From an uncultured Prochlorococcus sp. (GTDB taxonomy: Bacteria > Cyanobacteriota > Cyanobacteriia > PCC-6307 > Cyanobiaceae), in assembly GCA_902574405.1 (NCBI GenBank), contig CACGMX010000006.1:1-36234 (forward strand): a stretch of DNA of 36,234 bases, read 5' to 3'. This document shows positions 10,502 through 20,202 of this stretch, piece by piece; position 1 is the stretch's first letter, and every line of letters begins with the position of its first letter. A program made the position numbers and the translations under genes. The notes under the pieces are model-generated. The model ran no database searches. It saw only the letters and a list, made by a program, of their open reading frames with translations, and was not told the origin of the DNA.

Positions 10502-11227
10502 ATGATTACATTATATCAATTTAGGCATAGTGCTTTTTGTTTAAAAACAAGAATGGCTCTTCATGCGAAAAAACTACAATATCGAGTTGAAGAAGTAACA
10601 CCTGGAATAGGCCAATTTGACATCTTTAAATTATCAGGTCAAAAACAAGTACCTGTAATAGTTGATAGTAATGATCAAGTTATTAATGACTCTTCAACTA
10701 TTTGCGAATATATTGATAAAAAAAATGATATCAATTCACTATTTCCTGAGGACCCAATATTATTTGCACAATGCAAACTAATTGAAGACTGGGCAGATAC
10801 TACAATGGCTACAACTTGTAGAAAAGCATTAATAAAATCTGCAATAGAAAATCCACAGCTAAGAACTGCATTACTTCCAAATGAAATACCTTCTTCAGTT
10901 AAAAGTATTGTTGATAAATTACCTTTTGAAAATCTTACTAAAATTTCTAATGTAGTTTTGTCTTCTAAAGATAACTTAGAACTCCAAAAATTACTGGAAG
11001 CTCTGTCAAAATCCTTGATCAACAAAAAATATTTAGTTGGAGACTCTTTATCAATTGCAGATATTTCAATTGCTGCTCAATTGTCTCTTCTTAAATTTCC
11101 TAAGTCTGCAGGACCAATTCTTTCAGGAGAGGGAAGTCAAGAATACATAAATAACCCTTATTTAGAAAATCTTTTCATGTGGAGGAACAACTTAGAAGAA
11201 TATCTTTTTAGTGCTAACTCTCAATAA
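10502..11227 (+). CDS. glutathione S-transferase family protein
   Basis: YQFRHSAFCLKTRMALHAKKL, KQVPVIVDSNDQVINDSSTICEYID, C-terminal domain LVGDSLSIADISIAAQL. Confidence 0.88.
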   Translation: MITLYQFRHSAFCLKTRMALHAKKLQYRVEEVTPGIGQFDIFKLSGQKQVPVIVDSNDQVINDSSTICEYIDKKNDINSLFPEDPILFAQCKLIEDWADTTMATTCRKALIKSAIENPQLRTALLPNEIPSSVKSIVDKLPFENLTKISNVVLSSKDNLELQKLLEALSKSLINKKYLVGDSLSIADISIAAQLSLLKFPKSAGPILSGEGSQEYINNPYLENLFMWRNNLEEYLFSANSQ

Positions 11228-11921
11228 ATTGAAAGGTCAATTTATATTTATTCGTTTTTATAGCATGAATAGTGAGGTCACCAACTTTTGAACCATAAGA
11301 AGCAACATATTGCACTCCACAAATTGATGGTTTGATTGAATTATCAACTTCCAATATTTCTCCGTAACATTTTTGAAATTTACTAATGGTCTCTACCTGA
11401 TTAATCCTTGAAGCACCTGGCTTATGTGCTGTTTGTATAACTAGCTCATCTGCAAAAAAAATATCATCATCTTGGATCTGATTTCTCCCTGTAATTCTTG
11501 ACTCGATGTAAAAATCATCTTTTAAATAAGTAATTTGATTATTAATAGATTCAGGGTCATTTACAACCCTGATTAAGGTGTCATCAAATATTGCTTTTCC
11601 AATAGATTCAGAATTTTTTGCACGATTACCAACAATTAAATCTGAATCATTCTTAAAGAAATTTACTTTATAAATAACTGGCTCTTCTGAATCATTAACT
11701 ACATCTTGAGAAGTAACAAGCCAATTCCCCTCAAACCATTTAGGATAGATTAAATCTTTAGAAGTATCAGATAATTTAAAATTTGGCAAATATAATTCCG
11801 GCCATTGATTTTCACGATTTTCCAAAAACTCTCGTACGTTAGAATCTACTAGAGCAAAAGAACTTTCTAAAAAAATTCCTTGAAAAATCAAGCAAATAAT
11901 TAATCCAAGAAGAATCTTCAT
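11214..11921 (-). CDS. conserved hypothetical exported protein (DUF6816-like)
   Basis: Signal peptide-like N-terminus; YPKWFEGNWLVTSQ and FADELVIQTAHKPGASRINQVETISKF. Confidence 0.6.
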   Translation of the reverse strand: MKILLGLIICLIFQGIFLESSFALVDSNVREFLENRENQWPELYLPNFKLSDTSKDLIYPKWFEGNWLVTSQDVVNDSEEPVIYKVNFFKNDSDLIVGNRAKNSESIGKAIFDDTLIRVVNDPESINNQITYLKDDFYIESRITGRNQIQDDDIFFADELVIQTAHKPGASRINQVETISKFQKCYGEILEVDNSIKPSICGVQYVASYGSKVGDLTIHAIKTNKYKLTFQFIES

Positions 11922-11922
11922 T

Positions 11923-12180
11923 ATGTCAAATCCACTAATAAGAGCATCAGATCATTATGTATTATTAGAGCCAGATTCAAAAGAAAAAATTGTATCAAAG
12001 CAAGAAGCAATTTTATGGTTGAAAAATTGGCTTAGTAAGACAGAAACACAAACAATATATCAAAATATAGAAGATCTTGATCAAGAATTTTTTGAGGAAT
12101 TATTGGAAAGCACTTATGAATTAGAAATAAAATCAGGATACGTTATTAAATGGTTTGCAGTAAGAATTGAACCAGATTAA
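11923..12180 (+). CDS. CRR7-like (chlororespiratory reduction 7 family) protein
   Basis: 85 aa: DHYVLLEPDSKEKIVSKQEAILWLKNWL...YELEIKSGYVIKWFAVRIEP matches my recollection of cyanobacterial CRR7. Confidence 0.6.
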   Translation: MSNPLIRASDHYVLLEPDSKEKIVSKQEAILWLKNWLSKTETQTIYQNIEDLDQEFFEELLESTYELEIKSGYVIKWFAVRIEPD

Positions 12181-12734
12181 TTAATTATTTTTTTATGAAT
12201 TGCATTAATTATTTTCATAGCGACTTCGTCAATATTTTCCCTTCTTACTTGAATTCTTAAATCTGCTTGAGAATACAAATTTTCTCTAGATTGAAAAATG
12301 CTCATATATAAATCATTTAAATTCTTTCCCTGAAGAAGTGGTCTATTTTCAATTTCATTTTTCAATCTTTCAATTGCTATATCTTTGTCGAGATCTATCC
12401 AAGCAATTATTCCCTGTCTTAAGATTCCCCAGTTTTCCGATTTGGTAACTATTCCTCCCCCAGTTGAGATTACTAATGAAGGAATTTTGATAGTTTCTTT
12501 AAGGCAGTTTGCTTCTAATTCACGGAAATTCTCTTCTCCTTCATCATTAAAAATTTGATTGATAGATTTTTTTACCAACTTCTCTATTAATGAATCTAAA
12601 TCAATGTATTTATACTTCAATAATTCAGCCAGCTTCAAACCAGTTTGTGACTTACCAGAACCCATCATTCCTATTAAAAATATGCTTCTGCCCTTTAAAG
12701 TATGAATTGTTTTTTTGATAATGGATTGTTCCAT
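12177..12734 (-). CDS. aroK: shikimate kinase
   Basis: FLIGMMGSGKSQTGLKLAELL, IDLDSLIEK, ISTGGGIV, ENRPLLQG. Confidence 0.92.
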   Translation of the reverse strand: MEQSIIKKTIHTLKGRSIFLIGMMGSGKSQTGLKLAELLKYKYIDLDSLIEKLVKKSINQIFNDEGEENFRELEANCLKETIKIPSLVISTGGGIVTKSENWGILRQGIIAWIDLDKDIAIERLKNEIENRPLLQGKNLNDLYMSIFQSRENLYSQADLRIQVRRENIDEVAMKIINAIHKKIIN

Positions 12735-12784
12735 AAAGACAAAAGCGTATTTAAAACCTTAAGATAGTATTATCGCAGACAAGT

Positions 12785-13711
12785 ATGACTTCTACACAAT
12801 CCAAACCATTACATGGAAAAGGACGTGAATGCGTCATAACTAGACGTGCCTGCTTTAGTTCTAGTCACCGTTATTGGCTCCCTGAAAAAAGCCCAGAAGA
12901 AAATTTATCTCTTTTTGGAAAGTGCAGTATTGCACCAGGTCATGGTCATAATTATGAACTTATTGTTTCAATGGGTGGAGAACTAGACTCTGATGGAATG
13001 GTACTTAATCTCTCTGATGTAAAACACTCTATTAAAGATAAGGTTACTGGACAATTAGATTTTCGTTTTTTAAATGATGTCTGGCCTGAATTTAATGTTA
13101 ATAATCAAGATGGTATACTTCCCACAACTGAAGCATTAGTAAAGGTCATTTGGAGTCGTCTAAAGGATGATTTACCTCTTACAAATCTAAGACTTTATGA
13201 AAACCCAAATTTATGGGCAGATTATTCTGGAAAAAACATGGAAGCATTTTTAACAGTACAAACTCATTTTGCAGCCGCTCATAGACTTGCAAAAGAAGAA
13301 ATATCCTTTGATGAGAATAAAAAAATCTATGGGAAATGTGCCAGAGTTAATGGACATGGTCATAACTATCTTGTAGAAATAACTGTAAAAGGAGACATTG
13401 ATAAAAGAACAGGAATGGTTTGCGACTTATCTGCCCTCCAAGAGATAATTAATGATTTGGTTGTTGAACAACTAGATCATACTTTTCTAAATAAAGACAT
13501 CGAATTTTTCCATAATTGTGTGCCAACTGCTGAAAATATAGCTTTATATATTTCTGATATTCTTAAACAACCAATACATAAGATTGGTGCAACATTATAC
13601 AAAATAAGACTCCAAGAGAGTCCAAATAATGCTGCAGAAATTTATGTTGATCAAAAATTAACAAATTCATTGAAGTTGAAATTTGAAAATAATTTAGTCA
13701 CACAAACTTGA
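12785..13711 (+). CDS. tandem-fused 6-pyruvoyl/6-carboxytetrahydropterin synthase family protein
   Basis: Two PTPS units: FSSSHRYW..KCSIAPGHGHNYEL..LDFRFLN and FAAAHRLA..KCARVNGHGHNYLVEI..LDHTFLN. Confidence 0.88.
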   Translation: MTSTQSKPLHGKGRECVITRRACFSSSHRYWLPEKSPEENLSLFGKCSIAPGHGHNYELIVSMGGELDSDGMVLNLSDVKHSIKDKVTGQLDFRFLNDVWPEFNVNNQDGILPTTEALVKVIWSRLKDDLPLTNLRLYENPNLWADYSGKNMEAFLTVQTHFAAAHRLAKEEISFDENKKIYGKCARVNGHGHNYLVEITVKGDIDKRTGMVCDLSALQEIINDLVVEQLDHTFLNKDIEFFHNCVPTAENIALYISDILKQPIHKIGATLYKIRLQESPNNAAEIYVDQKLTNSLKLKFENNLVTQT

Positions 13712-14358
13712 GTATCCCAAGAGTAATAATTGTTATAGCATCTAGTCTCGATGGGAGAATTGCATTTCCTAGAGGCGGGGAATCGCATCTTGGAAGTGAA
13801 GAAGATAAAAAAATTTTAAATCAAAACTTATCTCATGTTGACGCCACCATTTTTGGTTTAGGTACTTTAATAGCTCATCAGTCAACTTACTTAATTAAAA
13901 GTCTCAATGATAATGGCGCAGTAAATATATCAAAAAGCCAACCTATTTCTATAGTTGCTTCAAATAGTAAAAACTTTAACAGTAATTGGAATTACTTTCG
14001 TCAACCAATTAGAAGATGGCTAATAAGTTCAAGTAAAGTTGATAATTCGTCGAATAAAGACTTTGAGAAACAACTCTTTTTCGAAGATTCATGGGGGAAA
14101 ACTTTAATTTCACTAAAAAAACAAGGGATAAATAATCTAGCTCTTTTAGGAGGTGCAAAACTTATAAATTCATTTATAAAAGAGGATCTAATAACAGATA
14201 TAAAAATTACTATAATTCCACGAATTATTGGAGGTAGATATACATGGATCCCTCCAGAACAAACAAATGAGATTTTTAATCTCAAAAGACTATGGGAAAT
14301 TAAATCAATTAAAAATTTAATGAGTAATGAAATCCATGTTCATTACAAAAAAATTTAA
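13708..14358 (+). CDS. standalone RibD C-terminal / DHFR-like reductase domain protein
   Basis: TTG start overlapping the PTPS stop; PRVIIVIASSLDGRIAFPRGGESHLGSEEDKKIL, DATIFGLGTLIAHQSTYL, LALLGGAKLINSFI; no deaminase domain. Confidence 0.82.
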   Translation: MSIPRVIIVIASSLDGRIAFPRGGESHLGSEEDKKILNQNLSHVDATIFGLGTLIAHQSTYLIKSLNDNGAVNISKSQPISIVASNSKNFNSNWNYFRQPIRRWLISSSKVDNSSNKDFEKQLFFEDSWGKTLISLKKQGINNLALLGGAKLINSFIKEDLITDIKITIIPRIIGGRYTWIPPEQTNEIFNLKRLWEIKSIKNLMSNEIHVHYKKI

Positions 14359-14375
14359 AATAGATTCAATAATAA

Positions 14376-15530
14376 ATGAACCAAAAAATACATAAAGTTC
14401 AAGTCAAATTGTCAATTAAGGAAATCTCCAAGGAGATATGGAATGAATTAGCAAATGAAATCAATAATCCATTCTATGAATGGAATTGGCTAAAAAACCT
14501 CGAATTATCAAAAAGTGTTTCAAGAGAAACTGGTTGGCAGCCTCTATATTTTGTTGCTTATAAAAATGAAGAAATATTAGGAATTGCTCCACTTTTTTTA
14601 AAAAGTCATAGCTATGGAGAATTCATTTTTGATCAATCATTTGCACGATTAGCACAAGAGCTGAATTTAAATTATTACCCTAAATTAATTGGAATGAGTC
14701 CTTATAGTCCCGTAAATGGATATCAATTTCTCTATAAAAAAAATAAAGATAAGAAAGAAATTACAAATTTACTCATAAAAAATATCGAAAGATTTGCGAT
14801 TACAAACAAAATTCTAAGTTGTAACTTTTTATATATTGATGAAAGCTGGGGCAACCATCTTAAATCTTTGGGATACTATGAATGGATAAATTCCAGCAGT
14901 GAATGGAGGAGTAATGGAGAAAAAACGTTTGATGATTTTCTTTCTAGATTTAACTCTAATCAAAGAAAAAATATCAAAAAAGAGAGGAAATCAATTACTA
15001 AACAAGATATTAAAATAGATATTTTTAATAAAGATGATATCAACCAAGAAATCCTTAAAAAAATGCATAATTTTTATGAACAGCATTGCTCGAGGTGGGG
15101 AGTTTGGGGAAGTAAATATCTAACATCTACATTTTTCGAAAAAATTGTTGATAATAAAAAAAATCTTTTACTTTTTAGCGCATCAAAAAATGATTCTAAT
15201 GATATTTTTGCTATGTCGATGTGCGTTAAAAATAAAAACAACTTATGGGGTAGATATTGGGGGAGTCAAGAAGACATATCTAATTTACACTTTGAATTAT
15301 GTTACTATCAGCCAATTGAATGGGCAATAAAAAATAGTATCCATTTTTTTGATCCTGGAGCAGGTGGTAAACATAAAAGGCGGAGGGGGTTTTTTGCAAA
15401 AAGTACCATAAGCTTACATAAGTGGTTTGACAAAAATATGGAAAATATAATTTATCCTTGGCTAAATAAAGTTAATAAACAAACCGAGAAAGAAATTGAA
15501 TTTGAGAATAATTCTATACCCTTTAAATAA
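14376..15530 (+). CDS. COG3146-type FemAB-like/GNAT-fold N-acyltransferase
   Basis: NPFYEWNWLKNLELSKSVSRETGWQP, RFNSNQRKNIKKERKSI, FDPGAGGKHKRRRGF. Confidence 0.82.
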   Translation: MNQKIHKVQVKLSIKEISKEIWNELANEINNPFYEWNWLKNLELSKSVSRETGWQPLYFVAYKNEEILGIAPLFLKSHSYGEFIFDQSFARLAQELNLNYYPKLIGMSPYSPVNGYQFLYKKNKDKKEITNLLIKNIERFAITNKILSCNFLYIDESWGNHLKSLGYYEWINSSSEWRSNGEKTFDDFLSRFNSNQRKNIKKERKSITKQDIKIDIFNKDDINQEILKKMHNFYEQHCSRWGVWGSKYLTSTFFEKIVDNKKNLLLFSASKNDSNDIFAMSMCVKNKNNLWGRYWGSQEDISNLHFELCYYQPIEWAIKNSIHFFDPGAGGKHKRRRGFFAKSTISLHKWFDKNMENIIYPWLNKVNKQTEKEIEFENNSIPFK

Positions 15531-15590
15531 AAAATTATTTGGCTTTGCAAAGGATTATATTAGTAATATAGTTTTAATTAACTCCTAAGA

Positions 15591-15977
15591 ATGGATTCTA
15601 GTAAAAGTTTAGATGAAAAAATAAAGATTGATAATAATCTATCAAACAGATATATAGACTTAGATCCAAAAGGTTATTTTATTATAAAAGTAGATTTAGA
15701 AGAAAAAAAAATAATTTTAGAGCACTTTTCGAATAACATCGATGAAGAAGGTTATGCGCTTGACCCAGAAACCAATGAACCAATTAAATGCGACTCTAAA
15801 AATAAAAGAGTTAGTAATGAAGTTTTTAAAGGTATTAGTGCGAAACATCTTGGAATATTGATCACTGAAGAAAGAAATGATTTAATCAGCAGATTCGATC
15901 ATGCTCTATATTTAGGTCGAGAACTGCAAAAAGCAGAAGAATGTTTATACAAAAAATTACCATATATCCAAGATTAA
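15591..15977 (+). CDS. DUF4346-like conserved cyanobacterial protein
   Basis: DPKGYFIIKVDLEEKKIILEHFSN...AKHLGILITEERNDLISRFDHALYLGRELQKAEECL. Confidence 0.65.
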   Translation: MDSSKSLDEKIKIDNNLSNRYIDLDPKGYFIIKVDLEEKKIILEHFSNNIDEEGYALDPETNEPIKCDSKNKRVSNEVFKGISAKHLGILITEERNDLISRFDHALYLGRELQKAEECLYKKLPYIQD

Positions 15978-16041
15978 GAAATTAAACGAAAAAATCTAAT
16001 CTTTTCATCTGATGTTAAATTAAATAAAAGTAAAAAAATTA

Positions 16042-16134
16042 ATGAACATCATTTTCTATTTTGCATTTATTGGTTTTGGTTTTGGAGTTGCTTTCGCATT
16101 AGATAAGCTCTTAAGAGCAGTTAAATTAATTTAA
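16042..16134 (+). CDS. 30-aa single-TM peptide, PetL-like (candidate cytochrome b6f small subunit)
   Basis: ATG...TAA encodes MNIIFYFAFIGFGFGVAFALDKLLRAVKLI; absent from the ORF track because of length; one hydrophobic helix with a C-terminal LRAVKLI. Confidence 0.55.
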   Translation: MNIIFYFAFIGFGFGVAFALDKLLRAVKLI

Positions 16135-16139
16135 ACAAA

Positions 16140-17504
16140 CTACAAAATTTTAATAATCTCTCCATACAAATCATATTCATCCGCAAAAGAAATATTTGCT
16201 TCAACAAACTTACCAATAAAATGTTTTAAATCATTATTATCTTTAATAGATAAAATAACATTTCCGTCAATTTCAGGGGCAAAATTGTAGGATCGGCCAA
16301 TTAATTCTTTATTATCAGATATTTTTTCTACCAAAATCTTCATTTTTAAACCTATATATGACTGGTTTTTATTTTTAGAGATTTTTTGTTGAACTGAAAT
16401 AACGTTATCTTTTCTTGCCTCTGCAACCTCTTGAGGTACTCTATTTGGCAAATCAAAAGCAGAAGTTCCCTCCTCAGGAGAAAAAATAAACACACCTACG
16501 TGATCAAACTTGTATATTTTCAAAAATTTAAGAAGGTGTTCAAAATGTTCTTTTTTTTCTCCTGGGAAACCAACAATGAGACTGGTTCTTAATACAGCAG
16601 ATGGAATTTCTTCTCTAATTTTACCCAAAATTGATTTATTCAATGACGCCTGCCAAGGTCTATTCATGCTCTTCAACACATCTGGATGACTATGCTGAAG
16701 TGGCAAATCAAAGTAAGGTACTATATTCTTTGAATCTTTGAAAGCCCTAATAACTTCATCAGTTAAACCTGTTGGATAAGCATAATGTATCCTTATCCAA
16801 GGAATTGGAACTTTAGAAAGCTCATTCAAAAGTTTGGCTAATGATGGTTTTCCATAAATATCTTGACCATAATTAGTTGTTATTTGACTAATTAATATGA
16901 TTTCTTGAATACCCTTTTTTGCAAGACTTTTTGCTTCTGAGACTATAGATTCTATTGTTCTACTTCTTTGAGGACCTCTCAACTTAGGAATAATACAAAA
17001 AGCGCAATTATAATTGCAGCCTTCAGCAATACGAAGATAAGCAACAAATTTATTTTTATCTACAAAACGAGGCATTTCCTCATCTGCAATAAATTCCGGT
17101 ATTTTTGAAACTTCATTAACGATTTCCCCTTTTTCTACTCTGTCTAAAACCTTGGCTATCTTTTGATAATCTCCTGTTCCAACCAAACCTTTTATTTCAG
17201 GGATTTCTTTTATAAGCTCATCTTTAAAATGCTGAGCCATACAGCCTGCAACTATTACTTCTTTTCCTTGATTTGTATATTCTAGAATTTTTCTAATAGA
17301 TTCTTCTCTAGCTGTTTCAATAAAACTGCAAGTATTTACTACAACAATATTTGCATCATTTATATTGCTGTCAACTTCATAACCCTCTTTATTTAATAAG
17401 CCTTGCATATGTTCAGTATCAACAAGATTTTTCTCACAACCAACATGACTGAATGCGATCTTAGATAGTTTTTTTTCTTTTATATTGAGACTATTTTGTT
17501 TCAC
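16140..17504 (-). CDS. rimO: ribosomal protein S12 methylthiotransferase RimO
   Basis: [19 protein letters not shown], radical [44 protein letters not shown]-terminal TRAM-like domain. Confidence 0.95.
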   Translation of the reverse strand: MKQNSLNIKEKKLSKIAFSHVGCEKNLVDTEHMQGLLNKEGYEVDSNINDANIVVVNTCSFIETAREESIRKILEYTNQGKEVIVAGCMAQHFKDELIKEIPEIKGLVGTGDYQKIAKVLDRVEKGEIVNEVSKIPEFIADEEMPRFVDKNKFVAYLRIAEGCNYNCAFCIIPKLRGPQRSRTIESIVSEAKSLAKKGIQEIILISQITTNYGQDIYGKPSLAKLLNELSKVPIPWIRIHYAYPTGLTDEVIRAFKDSKNIVPYFDLPLQHSHPDVLKSMNRPWQASLNKSILGKIREEIPSAVLRTSLIVGFPGEKKEHFEHLLKFLKIYKFDHVGVFIFSPEEGTSAFDLPNRVPQEVAEARKDNVISVQQKISKNKNQSYIGLKMKILVEKISDNKELIGRSYNFAPEIDGNVILSIKDNNDLKHFIGKFVEANISFADEYDLYGEIIKIL

Positions 17505-17609
17505 AACTTTAAAAACAAGAATTAAAAGATTTAAACAGCATTTTGTATATAACTCTCATGCCACGATAATATTAGGATAGATAATGTAAATAACAAACTT
17601 TCTTTTTGT

Positions 17610-18545
17610 ATGGCCCTTAAAACTTTAAACAGAAGAAATAAAAAAGATTTGAAATGGCCAAAAATCATAATCGCAATTCTTAGTACTATAGGCATAGTTG
17701 ATACAGGTTCGATTACTTTAAAAAACTGGGGATTATTTACTTCGCTTTCATGCCCAGGGATACAAAATGGTTGTGAAACAGTTTTAAACAGTCCTTGGGG
17801 TACTTTATTTGAAAATAATCAAGTTAATATACCTCTCTCATTAGCTGGATTCATAACATATTTATCAATATTATTTATCACAATAATACTCTCGCTTAAT
17901 TTAATTTCCCCAAAAGAAAAACTAAATAAGTTTTTATGGTGGTTAGTATTTCTAATTTCTTGTGCATCATCAACATTTAGCTTTTTATTGATAAATATAA
18001 TGTTTTTTAAGATTCAAGCATATTGCTTTTTTTGTATACTTTCAGCAATTTTATCGTTTTCTATCTTTATAATTTCTATGATTGGAGCAAAATTCGAAAA
18101 TAGAGAACCTATGATTTTTAGAGGTTTCATTGTAGCCATTAGTGTCCTGCTGGGGGGGCTAATTTGGTCAACAAACATTGACCCATCTAATGCTATTAAT
18201 GTTGCCAACCCCACTGAAAATGTATCTCCAATAATTACCACTTCAAGCTCTACCCAGAAAGTAAAGTTTGCAAAATTTTTAAGTGAAAACAATATTGTTA
18301 TGTATAGTGCATACTGGTGCCCTCATTGCCACGATCAGAAACAATTATTTGGTAAGGAAGCAGTTAAAGAATTAAAAGTAGTTGAGTGTGCTAAAGATGG
18401 TAAAGATAATGAGTATGAGCTATGCCAAACGAAAGGAATCAGTGGATTTCCTTCTTGGGAAATAAATGGAGAAATTATTAGTGGTACGCGTGACTTAAAT
18501 GAATTAGCAACAAAAACCGACTATCAGGGAGATCTTAATTTTTAA
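17610..18545 (+). CDS. vitamin K epoxide reductase (VKOR)-thioredoxin-like fusion protein
   Basis: Multiple TM segments with CPGIQNGCETVLNSPWG and CFFCILSA; C-terminal thioredoxin-like YSAYWCPHCHDQKQLFG...GISGFPSWEING. Confidence 0.88.
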   Translation: MALKTLNRRNKKDLKWPKIIIAILSTIGIVDTGSITLKNWGLFTSLSCPGIQNGCETVLNSPWGTLFENNQVNIPLSLAGFITYLSILFITIILSLNLISPKEKLNKFLWWLVFLISCASSTFSFLLINIMFFKIQAYCFFCILSAILSFSIFIISMIGAKFENREPMIFRGFIVAISVLLGGLIWSTNIDPSNAINVANPTENVSPIITTSSSTQKVKFAKFLSENNIVMYSAYWCPHCHDQKQLFGKEAVKELKVVECAKDGKDNEYELCQTKGISGFPSWEINGEIISGTRDLNELATKTDYQGDLNF

Positions 18546-20202
18546 CAAATCTTTTTTGAATTTTTTGATCTAACTGTTGTCTAGTATGGCATTCCCAATT
18601 TTTATCTTTATCAGGGAAATCGTCTCTATAATGCCCTCCTCTACTTTCCTTTCTAAATAGACAAGCTTTTAATAAAGTTATGGTGGTTATTTGTCTATTC
18701 TTTAAATCAAGTAAAAGATTTAATGCTCTTCTATTGCGTTCATTAAGTTTTATTTTTTGATCAAATTTTATTTTTTCAAGACTATTTAGTAAATCATTTT
18801 TATTTAATTTATCTATATCATTTTGAATGTAATTTAAAAATTTACTCATATTTACCTTATTTCGAGATACACCTAAATTTAACCAACATAGTTTTCTTAG
18901 TTCATCAATTTTTTCAGCAATTTTAGAAATTTGATCTTCTTTAGGATCTTCAATATCAAACTCTTGAAATGATCTATCAAATTTTTCAACTTTAGAAAGG
19001 TCATTCAAAACAATTGAAGACATTTTTCTTGCGAAAACAAGACACTCCATAAGCGAATTACTTGCCAGTCGATTAGCACCATGCACACCTGTAGAAGCAA
19101 CTTCTCCAACGGCATATAATCCTTTTCTTGTTGAAGATGCATTTAGATCAGTTTTAACACCTCCCATCCAATAATGAGCTGCAGGAGCTACAGGAATAAC
19201 CTCATTTAAAGGGTTAACGCCATAATCCTGGCATCGACTTAAGATCGTTGGGAAGCGCTCTACAATTTTTTCTGGGTCAATATACCGAAGATCCAAGCCA
19301 ACATGATCTACATTATTATCATGCATATTTTTCATAATTGCTCTACTTACCTGATCTCGAGTAGCTAGATCACGATTTTCAATATTTTTAACTGGACTTT
19401 CACCATTTTTATCAACTAAGATCGCTCCTTCCCCTCTAAGGGCCTCAGATATTAAGAAGCAAGGTGCACCATAAAATTTTAAAGCTGTTGGATGAAATTG
19501 CACGAACTCTAAATCTTCGATAGCAGCTCCTGCTTTCCATGCAAGAGCAATCCCTTCACCAGAGGATTGAGCAGGATTTGTTGTATTTGTAAATAAGTGC
19601 CCACCTCCACCTGTAGCCAAAACAACAGCTCTAGATTTAATCCAATATAAATTTGCTCCATCAAGAACCTGAACTCCTCTACATTCTTTATTTTCAATGA
19701 GAAGTTCAGTTACTCTTACACCCCTGCAGTGAAGAATATTTATTTGATTCTCAATATGATCCTCTAGAACTTCAACTAATGCTCGTCCAGTACGATCTTT
19801 AACATGTAAGACTCTTCTTCGTGAATGTGCTGCTTCCAAGGTAGTAGCTAGTTGATCAGAACTTTGATCAAAAATCATCCCTAAATTCTGCAACCTTTTT
19901 ACACAGCCTGGAGCTTCTTTAACAAGCATTTCTACAGCTTGAAAATCACATAGGCCATCACCTGCTTTTAAAGTATCCTCAGCATGAAGATCAAATGAAT
20001 CATCTTGTCTAACAACAGATGCAATTCCGCCTTGAGCCCATCTACTGGAAGATACCTTACTAGTATTTCTATTTAAAAGAAGCACTTTTAAATTTGCAGG
20101 TAATTCAAGACAAGTCATAAGGCCAGCAGCTCCAGCGCCTATAACGATTACATCCCAATTATTTATTGGTATCGGTTCTTGCGAAAATGGACGCCTTAAC
20201 AT
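18535..20202 (-). CDS. nadB: L-aspartate oxidase
   Basis: VIVIGAGAAGLMTCLEL, SSRWAQGGIASV, HPTALKFYGAPCFLISEALRGEGAILVD, GEVASTGVHGANRLASNSLMECLVF. Confidence 0.93.
   Translation of the reverse strand: MLRRPFSQEPIPINNWDVIVIGAGAAGLMTCLELPANLKVLLLNRNTSKVSSSRWAQGGIASVVRQDDSFDLHAEDTLKAGDGLCDFQAVEMLVKEAPGCVKRLQNLGMIFDQSSDQLATTLEAAHSRRRVLHVKDRTGRALVEVLEDHIENQINILHCRGVRVTELLIENKECRGVQVLDGANLYWIKSRAVVLATGGGGHLFTNTTNPAQSSGEGIALAWKAGAAIEDLEFVQFHPTALKFYGAPCFLISEALRGEGAILVDKNGESPVKNIENRDLATRDQVSRAIMKNMHDNNVDHVGLDLRYIDPEKIVERFPTILSRCQDYGVNPLNEVIPVAPAAHYWMGGVKTDLNASSTRKGLYAVGEVASTGVHGANRLASNSLMECLVFARKMSSIVLNDLSKVEKFDRSFQEFDIEDPKEDQISKIAEKIDELRKLCWLNLGVSRNKVNMSKFLNYIQNDIDKLNKNDLLNSLEKIKFDQKIKLNERNRRALNLLLDLKNRQITTITLLKACLFRKESRGGHYRDDFPDKDKNWECHTRQQLDQKIQKRFVKN

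Noticed and set aside
10675-11025. 116-aa - strand ORF
   Set aside because: Antisense to the glutathione S-transferase gene.
14001-14285. 94-aa - strand ORF
   Set aside because: Antisense to the RibD-C-like reductase gene.
19509-19697. 62-aa - strand ORF
   Set aside because: Alternate frame inside nadB.
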